DNA of 64,000 nucleotides from Bdellovibrio bacteriovorus (GTDB taxonomy: Bacteria; Bdellovibrionota; Bdellovibrionia; Bdellovibrionales; Bdellovibrionaceae): contig NZ_CP020946.1 of NCBI RefSeq assembly GCF_002208115.1, positions 310,001 to 374,000 of the forward strand, in the 5' to 3' direction. Below, in pieces: positions 34,634 through 42,871 of this stretch. The position numbers were made by a program, and so were the translations under genes. The notes below the pieces were generated by a model. The model made no database searches. It saw nothing but the letters and a program-made list of their open reading frames with translations, and was not told where the DNA came from. Within the stretch, counting starts at the first letter, position 1. Every line of letters begins with the position of its first letter.

Positions 34634-36622
34634 TTACCAGATTTGCACTCGGTCTTTTTCCGGAAGAGTCATGGGATCTCCAGGCTTGCATTGGAAGGTT
34701 TCCGCAAATGCCGGCTGTTGTTTCACCTGTTCGTTGATGCGTGCCGGACCTGAAGAGTGCGGATCGGTTTTACGCAACAACTTGGCGTTGTCGGGGCGAA
34801 TCACTTCGCACCACAGGCGTCCGTAAGCAACGAAGAAGTCCTTCTTGTCTTTTTCACTGCCTTTGCCGTCAGGGAATGCGGCGTTGTAGGCAAAAGTCAG
34901 CCCGACAAGGTCGGCCACGTTTTCGCCCAAAGTCAGTTTGCCGTCATGATCGGCCTTGTTGAACTGGTCAATCATCTTCTGGCCGCGCAGATTAAACTCC
35001 ATGATGTCCTTGGTGGTCATCCAGGTGCGCAGGCGCCCCTGGGAATCATATTTGGAGCCGCTGTCATCAATACTATGGCCCAGTTCATGACCGACAACCG
35101 CACCCACGGCCCCCAGATTTTCAATCACCGAGCCGTCTTTGTCATAGAACGGGAACTGCAAAATTCCGATCGGCAGCACGAACTTGTTTTCGTTGGAGCT
35201 GTAGTAAGCGTTCACGGTTAGTGGGCTCATGCCCCAGGCGTCCATGTTGGCGGGTTCGCGCATTTCCTGCATGGATTTTTCCCAGCGGGCCTCGCGGTAA
35301 GTACGCAGGTTTTGAATGGCCTGTCTGCTGGAATACTTTTTCACCGGCAGGAAATCCCATTCGCGGTCGTTGTGGGGTTTAACCAGTTGCAGGCGCGCTG
35401 TGCGGATCTTTGCCAAGGCTTCTTTTCTGCCTTCCTTGGAAAGCCAGGTGTTTTTTTCCAGGCCCTGCAGGATGCTGGCGCGAATGCGTGATGCCACTTC
35501 GTTGACTTTGCTTTCGTCAAAATTCGGGAACACTTTTTCAATCAGAACCGCGTCGATTTCTTTCGAGAACAAACGGGTGGCCTCTGAAGTGCAGCGTTCC
35601 TGACGGACCGGGCGCTGGGCCGGGCCACCGAAGAACTTCTTTTCAAAGGCAAACTGTGAAGCAAAGAACTTCGGATAACCATCATCCATAATTCCGCTGA
35701 GTGCGCCATACAGATACGCATCTTTCCAGACTTGCAGATCCCGTTTTGGCAGTTCGGCATTCAGAAAGTCCAAAGATTCCGGAATCGGGGTGTTGACGGC
35801 CAGTTTTTCCGGCACGTATTTGAACAAAACATCCAGCTTCAGGTTCGGATACTTTTTCACCAGATCTTTTTGGGAGGCGACACGTTTTTCGCTCCAGCGC
35901 TGGTGACGAACTGCTGTTACCGGGAAGACTTTGATGAAATCCTGCTCCATGGCGATCTGGGCCTGGGCTTTTTTCACGGCCTCAGCTTTTTTGATTTTCG
36001 GATCGACGGACTGGAAAAAAAGCACCAGTTGCTTTTCATAGTCGGCCATCAGGTCCTTTTGCTCATAGTACTTGTGATCTGGAAGCTCCATCAGGCTTGA
36101 GTACAGCATGGCGTCGATCTCTTTGGGATTATCCAGATTGTTCGTCGGCCACAGACGGATCAGACCTCCCAGTCCGCGCGGCATTTGGGCGTGGGTGTAA
36201 AGAATGAATTCCTCTGTGGACTTGATTTGATCCAGCTCGGCTTTCAGTTTTTTTACTTCGGCTTTTTCATCCTTCGCCTTGGCGGTGGAATCCATGCACG
36301 CCAGATAGTAATCGCGAACCTGGGAGGTGCGTGCATCCAGATTTTTCTGGTGTGGAAGTTCTTTCATGAACTTCATCTGGGTTTCAAGCAGACGTTCACG
36401 GGAATCACTGAAGGCAAACAGGTGACGGCTGCGATCCTCGCGCAATTTGAAAGCGGATTCGGCTTTGGAGCAAACATACTGATGGAAGTTGTGGCACGGG
36501 CTGATCTCTGAATTCAGGGGAAATTCACGTTTGACCGGAATTTCGGAAGTGGATTTGGGAGCGGGTTTTGTGGCCTGCGCCATCAGAGGGGTCATCAGCA
36601 GGGGGAAGAGAAGTTTCAGCAT
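34634..36622 (-). CDS. M13-family (neprilysin-like) zinc metallopeptidase, secreted
   Basis: 662 residues. Signal peptide (LKLLFPLLMTPLMAQA). The zinc motif HELGH lies at residues 512-516 (GAVVGHELGHSIDDSGSKYD) and the third ligand segment ENVADLVGLTFAYNA about 60 residues later; the N-A-Y-Y segment (TVNAYYSSNENKF) and a C-terminal CKPGDPM...VQIW are typical of the family. Two cysteine segments (CHNFHQYVCSKAE, YYLACMD) match conserved ectodomain disulfides. It should degrade short peptides outside the cytoplasm, fitting digestion of prey protein. ATG 36622 gives the signal peptide and has AAGGAC 9 bases upstream. Confidence 0.92.
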   Translation of the reverse strand: MLKLLFPLLMTPLMAQATKPAPKSTSEIPVKREFPLNSEISPCHNFHQYVCSKAESAFKLREDRSRHLFAFSDSRERLLETQMKFMKELPHQKNLDARTSQVRDYYLACMDSTAKAKDEKAEVKKLKAELDQIKSTEEFILYTHAQMPRGLGGLIRLWPTNNLDNPKEIDAMLYSSLMELPDHKYYEQKDLMADYEKQLVLFFQSVDPKIKKAEAVKKAQAQIAMEQDFIKVFPVTAVRHQRWSEKRVASQKDLVKKYPNLKLDVLFKYVPEKLAVNTPIPESLDFLNAELPKRDLQVWKDAYLYGALSGIMDDGYPKFFASQFAFEKKFFGGPAQRPVRQERCTSEATRLFSKEIDAVLIEKVFPNFDESKVNEVASRIRASILQGLEKNTWLSKEGRKEALAKIRTARLQLVKPHNDREWDFLPVKKYSSRQAIQNLRTYREARWEKSMQEMREPANMDAWGMSPLTVNAYYSSNENKFVLPIGILQFPFYDKDGSVIENLGAVGAVVGHELGHSIDDSGSKYDSQGRLRTWMTTKDIMEFNLRGQKMIDQFNKADHDGKLTLGENVADLVGLTFAYNAAFPDGKGSEKDKKDFFVAYGRLWCEVIRPDNAKLLRKTDPHSSGPARINEQVKQQPAFAETFQCKPGDPMTLPEKDRVQIW

Positions 36623-36700
36623 CAACAACAGTCCTTTGTTATGAATTCGGAATCCAAATGCTATCGTTTTTATATTTGCTTCGCAAGACTGGGAAGTGGC

Positions 36701-37960
36701 ATGATCGCAGGACCTATGCCTGTGCACGAAATCGAACTTTCCCCCGAACAAGCCTCTGCTTTGGATCTTTTAAGATCCGGAGAGAATGTTTTTTTGACGG
36801 GTGGGGCGGGCAGCGGAAAAAGCTTTCTGATTCGTCAGTTCATGCGTGAACTGGATCCGAAGGAAATGCCGATCCTGGCCAGCACCGGTGCCGCCGCCGT
36901 ATTGTTGGGTGGTCGGACTTTTCACAGCTTCTTCGGCCTGGGTATTATGGAAGGTGGCGCAGATGCCACTTACGAACGGGCCAGCAAAGACAAACGCCTG
37001 ATGTCCCGCCTGCGCAAGGTCGAAGGAGTGATCATTGATGAAATTTCAATGATTCCCGGTCAGGCCCTGATGATCGCCGAAGCTTTGTCGCAAAGAGCCC
37101 GGGAATCCAAGCTTCCCTGGGGTGGCCTGCGTGTGATCGCGGTGGGGGATTTTGCGCAACTGCCGCCCGTGACACAGACGGGGCAGCGCGACTGGTGTTT
37201 TCTGAACGGCGTCTGGGAAGCCAGTGGTTTTCAGACGGTGATGCTTTCGCATAATCAGCGGGTTTCAGACAATTTGTTTTTGGATGTGCTCAGCGACGTT
37301 CGTCACGGCAAGGTCACGGAACGTGTTCGTGAATTTCTGAATGAACATGTTCAGGATCACGACGAGGACGATCCGGGCACACGCCTGTTCCCGCGCAAGA
37401 TCAACGCTGAAAAATTCAATGAACGAAAGCTTGCCGAAATTGACGAAACAGAAGTGGTGATTGAATCCATTTACAGCGGATCCGAACGTCACATCGAGAC
37501 TTTGAAGAAGGCGTCGCCGATCGCGGAAAAGTTGATTTTAAAAATCGGTTGTCAGGTGATGTTCCTGCAAAACGATCCGCAGCGCCGCTGGGTCAATGGA
37601 ACTCGCGGGACTGTCGTGGATATCACGGCGGATCAGATCACCGTACGCAAGGATCGCGGTCGCGAAGTTCAGGTCAGCAAATCCTCTTTTGCCATTCAGG
37701 ATGCCGAAGGCAATATCATGGCGCAGGTCGAACAGTTCCCCCTGACGCTGGCGTACGCCACCACCATTCACAAAAGCCAGGGCGCCACGCTGGATGATCT
37801 GTGGTGTGATCTCAGTCAGTTGTGGGAGCCGGGGCAGGCGTATGTGGCGCTCAGTCGCCTTCGCAGCGCCAAGGGCCTGCACCTGATTGGGTGGAATCCG
37901 CGATCAATCATCGTCGATCCAAAAGTTTTGCAGTTTTATAAGCAGTTTGAAGGTCTTTAA
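36701..37960 (+). CDS. PIF1/RecD-type ATP-dependent DNA helicase
   Basis: About 419 residues. Superfamily 1B helicase motifs are complete: Walker A FLTGGAGSGKSFLI, Walker B VIIDEISM, VGDFAQLPPV (motif III), the RVSDNLFL region, LAYATTIHKSQGATLD (motif V) and YVALSRLRSAKGLHL (motif VI). Without the N-terminal RecD extension it resembles the compact PIF1 group seen in many bacteria; roles include G-quadruplex or replication-fork processing. Three in-frame ATGs (36641, 36701, 36716) are possible; 36701 has GGAAG just upstream. Its last codon overlaps the start of the next gene by one base. Confidence 0.85.
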   Translation: MIAGPMPVHEIELSPEQASALDLLRSGENVFLTGGAGSGKSFLIRQFMRELDPKEMPILASTGAAAVLLGGRTFHSFFGLGIMEGGADATYERASKDKRLMSRLRKVEGVIIDEISMIPGQALMIAEALSQRARESKLPWGGLRVIAVGDFAQLPPVTQTGQRDWCFLNGVWEASGFQTVMLSHNQRVSDNLFLDVLSDVRHGKVTERVREFLNEHVQDHDEDDPGTRLFPRKINAEKFNERKLAEIDETEVVIESIYSGSERHIETLKKASPIAEKLILKIGCQVMFLQNDPQRRWVNGTRGTVVDITADQITVRKDRGREVQVSKSSFAIQDAEGNIMAQVEQFPLTLAYATTIHKSQGATLDDLWCDLSQLWEPGQAYVALSRLRSAKGLHLIGWNPRSIIVDPKVLQFYKQFEGL

Positions 37961-39101
37961 TGTTTTTGAAAGTAGTGCTTTTCACCTGGGTTTTCTCGGT
38001 AGCGTCTTCTGCATTTGCAATTTATTTTCCATTGCCAGCGGGGCATCGTGAGGCCTTTATGGGCAATGCCGGTGGTGCGATGGAGTCATCTCCGGGAAAT
38101 GCATTGTACAATCCTGCGGGACTGGGTTTCGCTCTACGAATAAGTTGTCACTGTCGGTCAGTGGGACCGCGCTAACCAGTCATCAGATGAAAAACAGCAG
38201 CAGTGACTTGAGTCCCAGCGACTATTCTGTGCGCCCCTTGCTGGCTTCCGGAATTTATCCGATGGAGTGGGGGACCGGAGCTGTGTTTGTGGCAAGCCCG
38301 ATGATGTTGAGCCTGGATGGTTTGTTGAATACGCAGGGTGGTTCCTACAATTCGTCCACACTGACCAGTTTGGACAGTCAGCTTTTGAAGGTCGGGGCCG
38401 CATTTGGCGCAGCCATCAACGACAGCATTTCATGGGGGATTTCTTCTGGCTTGCAGCTAGGGGACTCCAGAACTCACAGTTACAATAAGGTAAGTACGGG
38501 GGGAAATCTTTATGCCACCATATTTACCGAGACGGAAAACAAAAATAAAGGCCTCTTCATTTTGCCGGGGATCCAGATAAAGCCTGTGGCGAACTGGACG
38601 CTGGGTTTATCTGCTCAGTTCATACCTGTGATGCTGGAATCAAAGGCGGTGGATTATACGGCTGTTCACTATGTGGCGACTCCGAACACGGTGAATGAAG
38701 AGACGGTTTCTTATGAGCCGGTGAAGCAGTCCCCTTACTATCTGCGTTTGGCCAATGGCTTTAATCTGCTTGCTGGGAATGACGTGTTTGTTGATGTGAC
38801 TTATACTTCCGAATCCTCGTTGAGGGACGCAGAGGGAGTTGTCGAGAATGAAGAGTCGTTCGTTGTCTATTCTGTTGGCTGGAGAAACAAAAGTTTTGAA
38901 AGCTGGCAGCCTATGGCGGGTTACAGTCATACTTCAATCAACAACAGTACAAATCATCTGACCAGTGCCGGAGTTGCGATTGTGCGTGGCCGAAGTGAGC
39001 TGATTCTGGGTGGCTATTACATGGCTTCGGTACCGAACGAGGATAATGTATTTGAGTATTCGAGCTACGGATTTATGTTCTCAAGCAACGTAGCTTACTA
39101 A
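37960..39101 (+). pseudogene. Outer-membrane beta-barrel (FadL/OmpP1-like) interrupted by a frameshift
   Basis: The first 57 codons (MFLKVVLFTWVFSVASSAFA signal, then MGNAGGAMESSPGNALYNPAGLGF) lie in one frame; from about 38130 the barrel continues in another (STNKLSLSVSG onward to the terminal NVAY). The coding length (1142) is one base short of a multiple of three, and adding one base near GGTTTCGC would give an uninterrupted 380-residue protein. The N-terminal pattern A-N/G-x-G...Y-N-P and the breakpoint align with the intact paralogue at 29556-30641. It is either a real single-base deletion, a sequencing or assembly error, or programmed frameshifting. It follows the helicase gene directly (1-base overlap). 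Confidence 0.75.
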
Positions 39102-39214
39102 AGAATCCACATCAGTTCGCGAAGCATGCCGATGGCGATGATGATTCCCAGTGTTTGTAAGACCAACACTATGTAGAACCAGGCAGGTTGTTTTTTCGAT
39201 GGTGCTTTCGACAT
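39098..39214 (-). CDS. 38-residue single-pass membrane protein
   Basis: Reading frame ATG 39214 to TAG 39098, with GAGGG 6 bases upstream. Sequence features: a lysine-rich N-terminus (MSKAPSKKQP), one continuous hydrophobic helix (WFYIVLVLQTLGIIIAIGML) and a short tail (RELMWIL). This is the composition of a genuine membrane microprotein (positive-inside N-terminus, about 20-residue helix). It overlaps the barrel pseudogene convergently by 4 bases. No family can be assigned; small membrane subunits of respiratory or transport complexes look like this. Confidence 0.6.
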   Translation of the reverse strand: MSKAPSKKQPAWFYIVLVLQTLGIIIAIGMLRELMWIL

Positions 39215-39446
39215 CAGCCCTCTTCATAATCCTCATCGGGTTTAGTTCAGAATGTGTAAACCAGATGAGGTTGAGATTTCATCACTGTAATCCCTCTGTG
39301 AACATCGCCTTTATGTCTGATCCAGCCCCTGGGTTGGGGGCGTAAAATTGATCTAAGTGTTTGATATACCTAAATTTATTCATGCTTGAATAATGCTTAA
39401 TTTGGGGCTACTGTCAGCGCATCGTATATAAGTTGTAGGAGGAGCC

Positions 39447-40505
39447 ATGGCTCAAGTTACCGAGAAAAATCCGGTGGGTCTGAACGGGGTCGATTTTATC
39501 GAATACTCCGGTCCTGATGCCCACTTTTTCGAACAAGTGTTCAAGCGCTATGCTTTTAAAGAAGTTGGCCAAGTTCATGGCAAAAACATCAAGCTTTTCC
39601 GTCAAGGCGACATCAATTTTATCCTGAACTGCGAACCTCAGACATTCGCTACGGACTTTGCAAAACTTCACGGGCCGTGCGTGAATGCAACCGGCTTCCG
39701 TGTTTTTGATGCGGATCAGGCCTTCAAAACGGCTGTGGCTCGCGGTGCGCGCCCCTACGACGGCAACGAACACCAAAAAGGCGCGACTCCTTTCCCGGCA
39801 ATCTACGGCATTGGTGACTCTTTGATCTATTTCATGGATCAGAAGAACCAGGACAAGCTTTACAATGAAATTTTCCAGGTGAAACCTGAAGACAAAGCGC
39901 CCGTGGGCGTGGGTTTCACAGTTGTCGATCACTTCACCAACAACGTACCAAAAGGTGAAATGGACAAATGGCAGCGTTTCTATGAAGACGTTTTCGGCTT
40001 CTATGAGGCGAAATTCTTCGATATCCGCGGCAGCAAGACGGGCCTTCTGTCCCGTGCGATGAGATCTCCGTGCGGCAAATTCTCTGTGCCTATCAATGAG
40101 CCGACTGAAGAAAAATCCCAGATTCAGGAATACCTGGATGAATATAAAGGTTCCGGCATTCAGCACATCGCTTTGCTGACCAATGATATCAATTATTCTT
40201 TGGAGTCTTTGAAGAGCAGCGACATTCAGTTCCTGACGCCGCCTCCGCACACGTACTATGAAATGATTCCTGAGCGTGTACCGGGTGTGACGGAAGATAT
40301 CAGCCGTCTTGAAAAGAATGCGATCCTGGTGGATGGCGACAAAACAGGAAAATATCTGTTGCAGATCTTCACGAAAAACACTTTCGGTCCGATCTTCTAT
40401 GAACTGATTCAGCGTAAAGGCCACGATGGTTTCGGCGACGGAAACTTCCAGGCTTTGTTCGATGCTATCGAGCGCGATCAGCGTGACCGCGGTTATTTGA
40501 CATAG
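39447..40505 (+). CDS. hppD: 4-hydroxyphenylpyruvate dioxygenase
   Basis: 352 residues, typical length. It converts 4-hydroxyphenylpyruvate to homogentisate in tyrosine breakdown. The three Fe(II) ligands are visible: H162 (VVDHFTNN), H240 (SGIQHIALLTND) and E319 (IFYELIQRKG), with the C-terminal GFGDGNFQALFDAIE also conserved. An AGGAGG ribosome-binding site precedes ATG 39447. The 230-base leader (39215-39446) contains a GC hairpin (GCCCC 39325-39329 / GGGGC 39337-39341) but no clear promoter or regulatory motif I can name. Homogentisate dioxygenase and later steps are not in the window. Confidence 0.95.
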   Translation: MAQVTEKNPVGLNGVDFIEYSGPDAHFFEQVFKRYAFKEVGQVHGKNIKLFRQGDINFILNCEPQTFATDFAKLHGPCVNATGFRVFDADQAFKTAVARGARPYDGNEHQKGATPFPAIYGIGDSLIYFMDQKNQDKLYNEIFQVKPEDKAPVGVGFTVVDHFTNNVPKGEMDKWQRFYEDVFGFYEAKFFDIRGSKTGLLSRAMRSPCGKFSVPINEPTEEKSQIQEYLDEYKGSGIQHIALLTNDINYSLESLKSSDIQFLTPPPHTYYEMIPERVPGVTEDISRLEKNAILVDGDKTGKYLLQIFTKNTFGPIFYELIQRKGHDGFGDGNFQALFDAIERDQRDRGYLT

Positions 40506-40513
40506 GTGATTTG

Positions 40514-41698
40514 ATGGAACTGATTCGTTCTTTGTCCCTGCCTGCCATTGGAACCAAGCTCACGGCTGAAGAAGCCATGAGCCTTGCCATCAGCGAGGCC
40601 TATAAGGGAGCAACGCGAGTCAGTCCCAACCCGCTGGTGGGTGCGGTGGTTCTGGATGCTCAAGGAGGATTTTTATCCGCCGGTCATCATGAATTTTACG
40701 GCGGCCCCCATGCGGAAGTGAATGCTCTGAAAAATCTTTCGCCGGAACAGCTTAAAGGCGCTCATGCCTTTGTTACGCTGGAGCCTTGTGCGCACGAAGG
40801 GAAAACCCCTTCCTGCGCCAAGATGATGGCAAAACTTCCACTGAAAAAAGTGACCTTTGGTTTGATCGATCCCAACCCGCTGGTGGCGGGGCAGGGCGCG
40901 GAAATTCTGCGCCAGGCGGGGATTGAAGCCGAGGTGTTTTCTTCGCCTCATCCGGCCCTGGATGCGAAAATCAAAACAGAGCTTGAAGAAGTCTGCGAAG
41001 CGTTCCTGTGGAACTTCCGCAAAAAGAAAGTCTTCGTTTCTTTGAAGATGGCTTCCAGCCTTGACGGGCAGGTGGCGCTTCGTTCGGGTGAAAGCCAGTG
41101 GATCACCGGTCCTGAATCCCGGGAATACGTTCACTACATCCGCGCCTGCCATGATGGAATCCTGGTGGGTAAAGGCACCATTGATTTTGATAATCCGTCT
41201 TTGAACATTCGTCACCCGCAGATCACGAAAAAGAACAAGGTCATCGTGGTCGATGGGGAAGCTGAGCTGCTGCCGAAATTCACCAATCTGAAACTTTCCG
41301 AAGTGCATGCCTCTGAGGATGTGATCTGGTGTGTGGCCGAAGAGCTGCGTGAAAAGGTTGAAAAACTGCGCGGCACTTTGGCGAAATCCCCGGACGTGGT
41401 TTACGTAAAAACCCGCGTGGGTGGCGATCTGGATCTGGAAGACCTTTTGGCGCAGCTTTATAAAAAAGGTCTTCGATCGGTGATGGTTGAAGGGGGCGCA
41501 TTCACGGCCAGCTCCTTTGTTAGTTACCACCTTGTAAATCGACTTTATATGTTCCAGGCTCCTATCATCATGGGCTCTGGAGGCTCTCGGTCCTGGACGG
41601 AAAGCGTTCGTATTTCCACCATGACGGATAAGATCCACTTGAAGAACCCTCGTTATCTGACTTTCGGTAACGATTTCATGATCACGGGGACCTTATAG
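40514..41698 (+). CDS. ribD: Bifunctional riboflavin-biosynthesis deaminase/reductase
   Basis: 394 residues. N-terminal deaminase: zinc motif HAEVNAL and PCAHEGKTPSCAKMM (P-C-x-n-C); then the reductase: VSLKMASSLDGQVALRSGE, ITGPESREYVHYIRA, DGILVGKGTI and MVEGGAFTASSFV. It performs two consecutive steps (pyrimidine deamination and ribosyl reduction) of riboflavin synthesis. ATG 40514 with AGGTGAT upstream is chosen over TTG 40511. It lies 8 bases after hppD and may be co-transcribed. No FMN riboswitch lies in the short gap and none was recognised upstream. Confidence 0.95.
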   Translation: MELIRSLSLPAIGTKLTAEEAMSLAISEAYKGATRVSPNPLVGAVVLDAQGGFLSAGHHEFYGGPHAEVNALKNLSPEQLKGAHAFVTLEPCAHEGKTPSCAKMMAKLPLKKVTFGLIDPNPLVAGQGAEILRQAGIEAEVFSSPHPALDAKIKTELEEVCEAFLWNFRKKKVFVSLKMASSLDGQVALRSGESQWITGPESREYVHYIRACHDGILVGKGTIDFDNPSLNIRHPQITKKNKVIVVDGEAELLPKFTNLKLSEVHASEDVIWCVAEELREKVEKLRGTLAKSPDVVYVKTRVGGDLDLEDLLAQLYKKGLRSVMVEGGAFTASSFVSYHLVNRLYMFQAPIIMGSGGSRSWTESVRISTMTDKIHLKNPRYLTFGNDFMITGTL

Positions 41699-41713
41699 GT
41701 ACAGCTTACTTTT
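41698..41713. repeat. Degenerate copy of half of the 1983-2057 repeat
   Basis: GGTACAGCTTACTTTT here differs from GGTACCTGCTTACTTTT in the left arm of the 1983-2057 inverted repeat by one substitution and one deletion. In both places the motif immediately follows a stop codon. Chance similarity cannot be excluded. Confidence 0.35.
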
Positions 41714-41744
41714 CAAAGGCAGGGGTGCTAAAACCCTCCCTTTG
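41714..41744 (+). other. Hairpin between ribD and the PspC gene
   Basis: CAAAGG-c-AGGG (41714-41724) pairs with CCCT-c-CCTTTG (41734-41744) across one C/C mismatch, loop 9 bases. Strong stem, no T run. It could be an internal terminator or an mRNA stability element. Confidence 0.5.
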
Positions 41745-41771
41745 CTTGAAGCAGTATTGATGGAGGCCGAA

Positions 41772-42188
41772 GTGACCGAACAAAACACACAGAAACTGGA
41801 CTATCGTTGGGTTCGATCCGATAAAGGCGCCTTGGCTGGCGTTTGTAAGGGTTTGGGCGACGCTTTGGGTATCGAAACTTGGATACTGCGCGTCATTTGG
41901 CTGGTTGCGGTTCTCTGGTTTGGCAGTGGGATCGTGTTTTATTTGATCCTGGCAGTTTGCTTGCCCCGTGTCGACAGACTGGACCAAGCTCTAGATAGAA
42001 AGCTTCTTGGCGTGTGTGCTAGAATAGCTAAACGGTACCACATCGAGGTGGGAGTAGTAAGAACGGGATTTGTTCTGTTCTCGCTGGTCACTTTCGGTGC
42101 TGCGATCCTGGGTTACGGCCTTTGTTACTTTCTTATTCCCAAGGCTGACGAACCCGCAAGTCGCTCAAAGAGCGCAGGAGTATTTTAA
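41772..42188 (+). CDS. Tandem PspC-domain membrane protein
   Basis: 138 residues from GTG 41772, chosen because GGAGG lies 5 bases upstream; ATG 41760 is possible. Two PspC units follow each other: residues about 16-62 (ALAGVCKGLGDALGIETWIL, then VIWLVAVLWFGSGIVFYLI) and about 75-125 (KLLGVCARIAKRYHIEVGVV, then FVLFSLVTFGAAILGYGLCY). Each is a short cytoplasmic G-V-C-x-G/R-(I/L)-A motif plus a membrane helix. PspC proteins sense envelope stress with PspA/PspB; no other psp gene is near. The duplication is unusual; most proteins have a single unit. Confidence 0.75.
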   Translation: MTEQNTQKLDYRWVRSDKGALAGVCKGLGDALGIETWILRVIWLVAVLWFGSGIVFYLILAVCLPRVDRLDQALDRKLLGVCARIAKRYHIEVGVVRTGFVLFSLVTFGAAILGYGLCYFLIPKADEPASRSKSAGVF

Positions 42189-42193
42189 TATTT

Positions 42194-42613
42194 ATGGGTG
42201 ATGACAGTAGTAGGTCGATCGTAAAATCCCTGAAAAACGAATGGTCTTTGTTTTTGGAAGCTTTCCAGGGCGAAGACGCTGATGAAACTAAACCGTCGCA
42301 AGACGCCTTTGCCACGGGCCAACTGGAAGTTCTGGATCTGGAGCAGATCCGCGAAATGACCAAGGCTCTGGTCGAGGACCGCAAAAAGCTCAATCAAAAA
42401 TTGGAGTCCCTGTCCAAAGAGATCGACCTGAATTCGGCGAAGCTGGAAAGCCTGCGCCTGGTTGGTGGTGAAGAGGACGAAACCATGTCCCGTATCAACG
42501 AACTGCATGATCTGGGTCAGAGCATGGCGCAAGCACTGCAGAAACTAGACAAGCAGCTTCGTAGTATCCGTGAACAGGAAGACAAACTGAATGAGGAGCT
42601 TCTGACATCCTAA
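42194..42613 (+). CDS. Coiled-coil protein, unknown function
   Basis: 139 residues, soluble. After an acidic N-terminus it is a long heptad-rich helix (LDLEQIREMTKALVEDRKKL, SKEIDLNSAKLESLRLVGG, QKLDKQLRSIREQEDKLNEE). It starts 5 bases after the PspC gene and overlaps the next start by one base (TAATG), so the three genes are likely co-translated. PspA is also a coiled-coil partner of PspC, but this protein is much shorter and not a recognisable PspA. Confidence 0.7.
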   Translation: MGDDSSRSIVKSLKNEWSLFLEAFQGEDADETKPSQDAFATGQLEVLDLEQIREMTKALVEDRKKLNQKLESLSKEIDLNSAKLESLRLVGGEEDETMSRINELHDLGQSMAQALQKLDKQLRSIREQEDKLNEELLTS

Positions 42614-42858
42614 TGGGATGGTGGTTGCTTCTTCCTTTTATCGCTTCGGCTGACTTTGCCTTCACCGGCAAAGTCGTGAGCCTGCAAAAAAATCCCCTGA
42701 AAAACAACTATCTGGTGCGTATGGAAAGTGTCGATAATCCCTTGGAGGTCGACAAGGGCCCAGAGTACCTGTGTCTGCATAAGGCCATGAAGTCGCAAGA
42801 CCCGGTGCTGTTCACCTTTGATGCGCGTCTTTTTAAAATTCGCACCTGCAAGCTTTGA
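42613..42858 (+). CDS. Small secreted or membrane-associated protein, unknown
   Basis: 81 residues. N-terminal hydrophobic segment (MGWWLLLPFIASADFAF) that looks like a signal peptide, then a compact beta-rich domain with two cysteines (YLCLH and RTCKL) able to form a disulfide. Last gene of the ribD-pspC unit, ending 13 bases from the convergent PhoD-like gene. No family recognised. Confidence 0.6.
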   Translation: MGWWLLLPFIASADFAFTGKVVSLQKNPLKNNYLVRMESVDNPLEVDKGPEYLCLHKAMKSQDPVLFTFDARLFKIRTCKL

Positions 42859-42871
42859 TCGTTTTCGTCTG

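Noticed and set aside
40505-40514. FMN riboswitch for ribD
   Set aside because: The gap to hppD is only 8 bases and no FMN aptamer motif was seen upstream of hppD.
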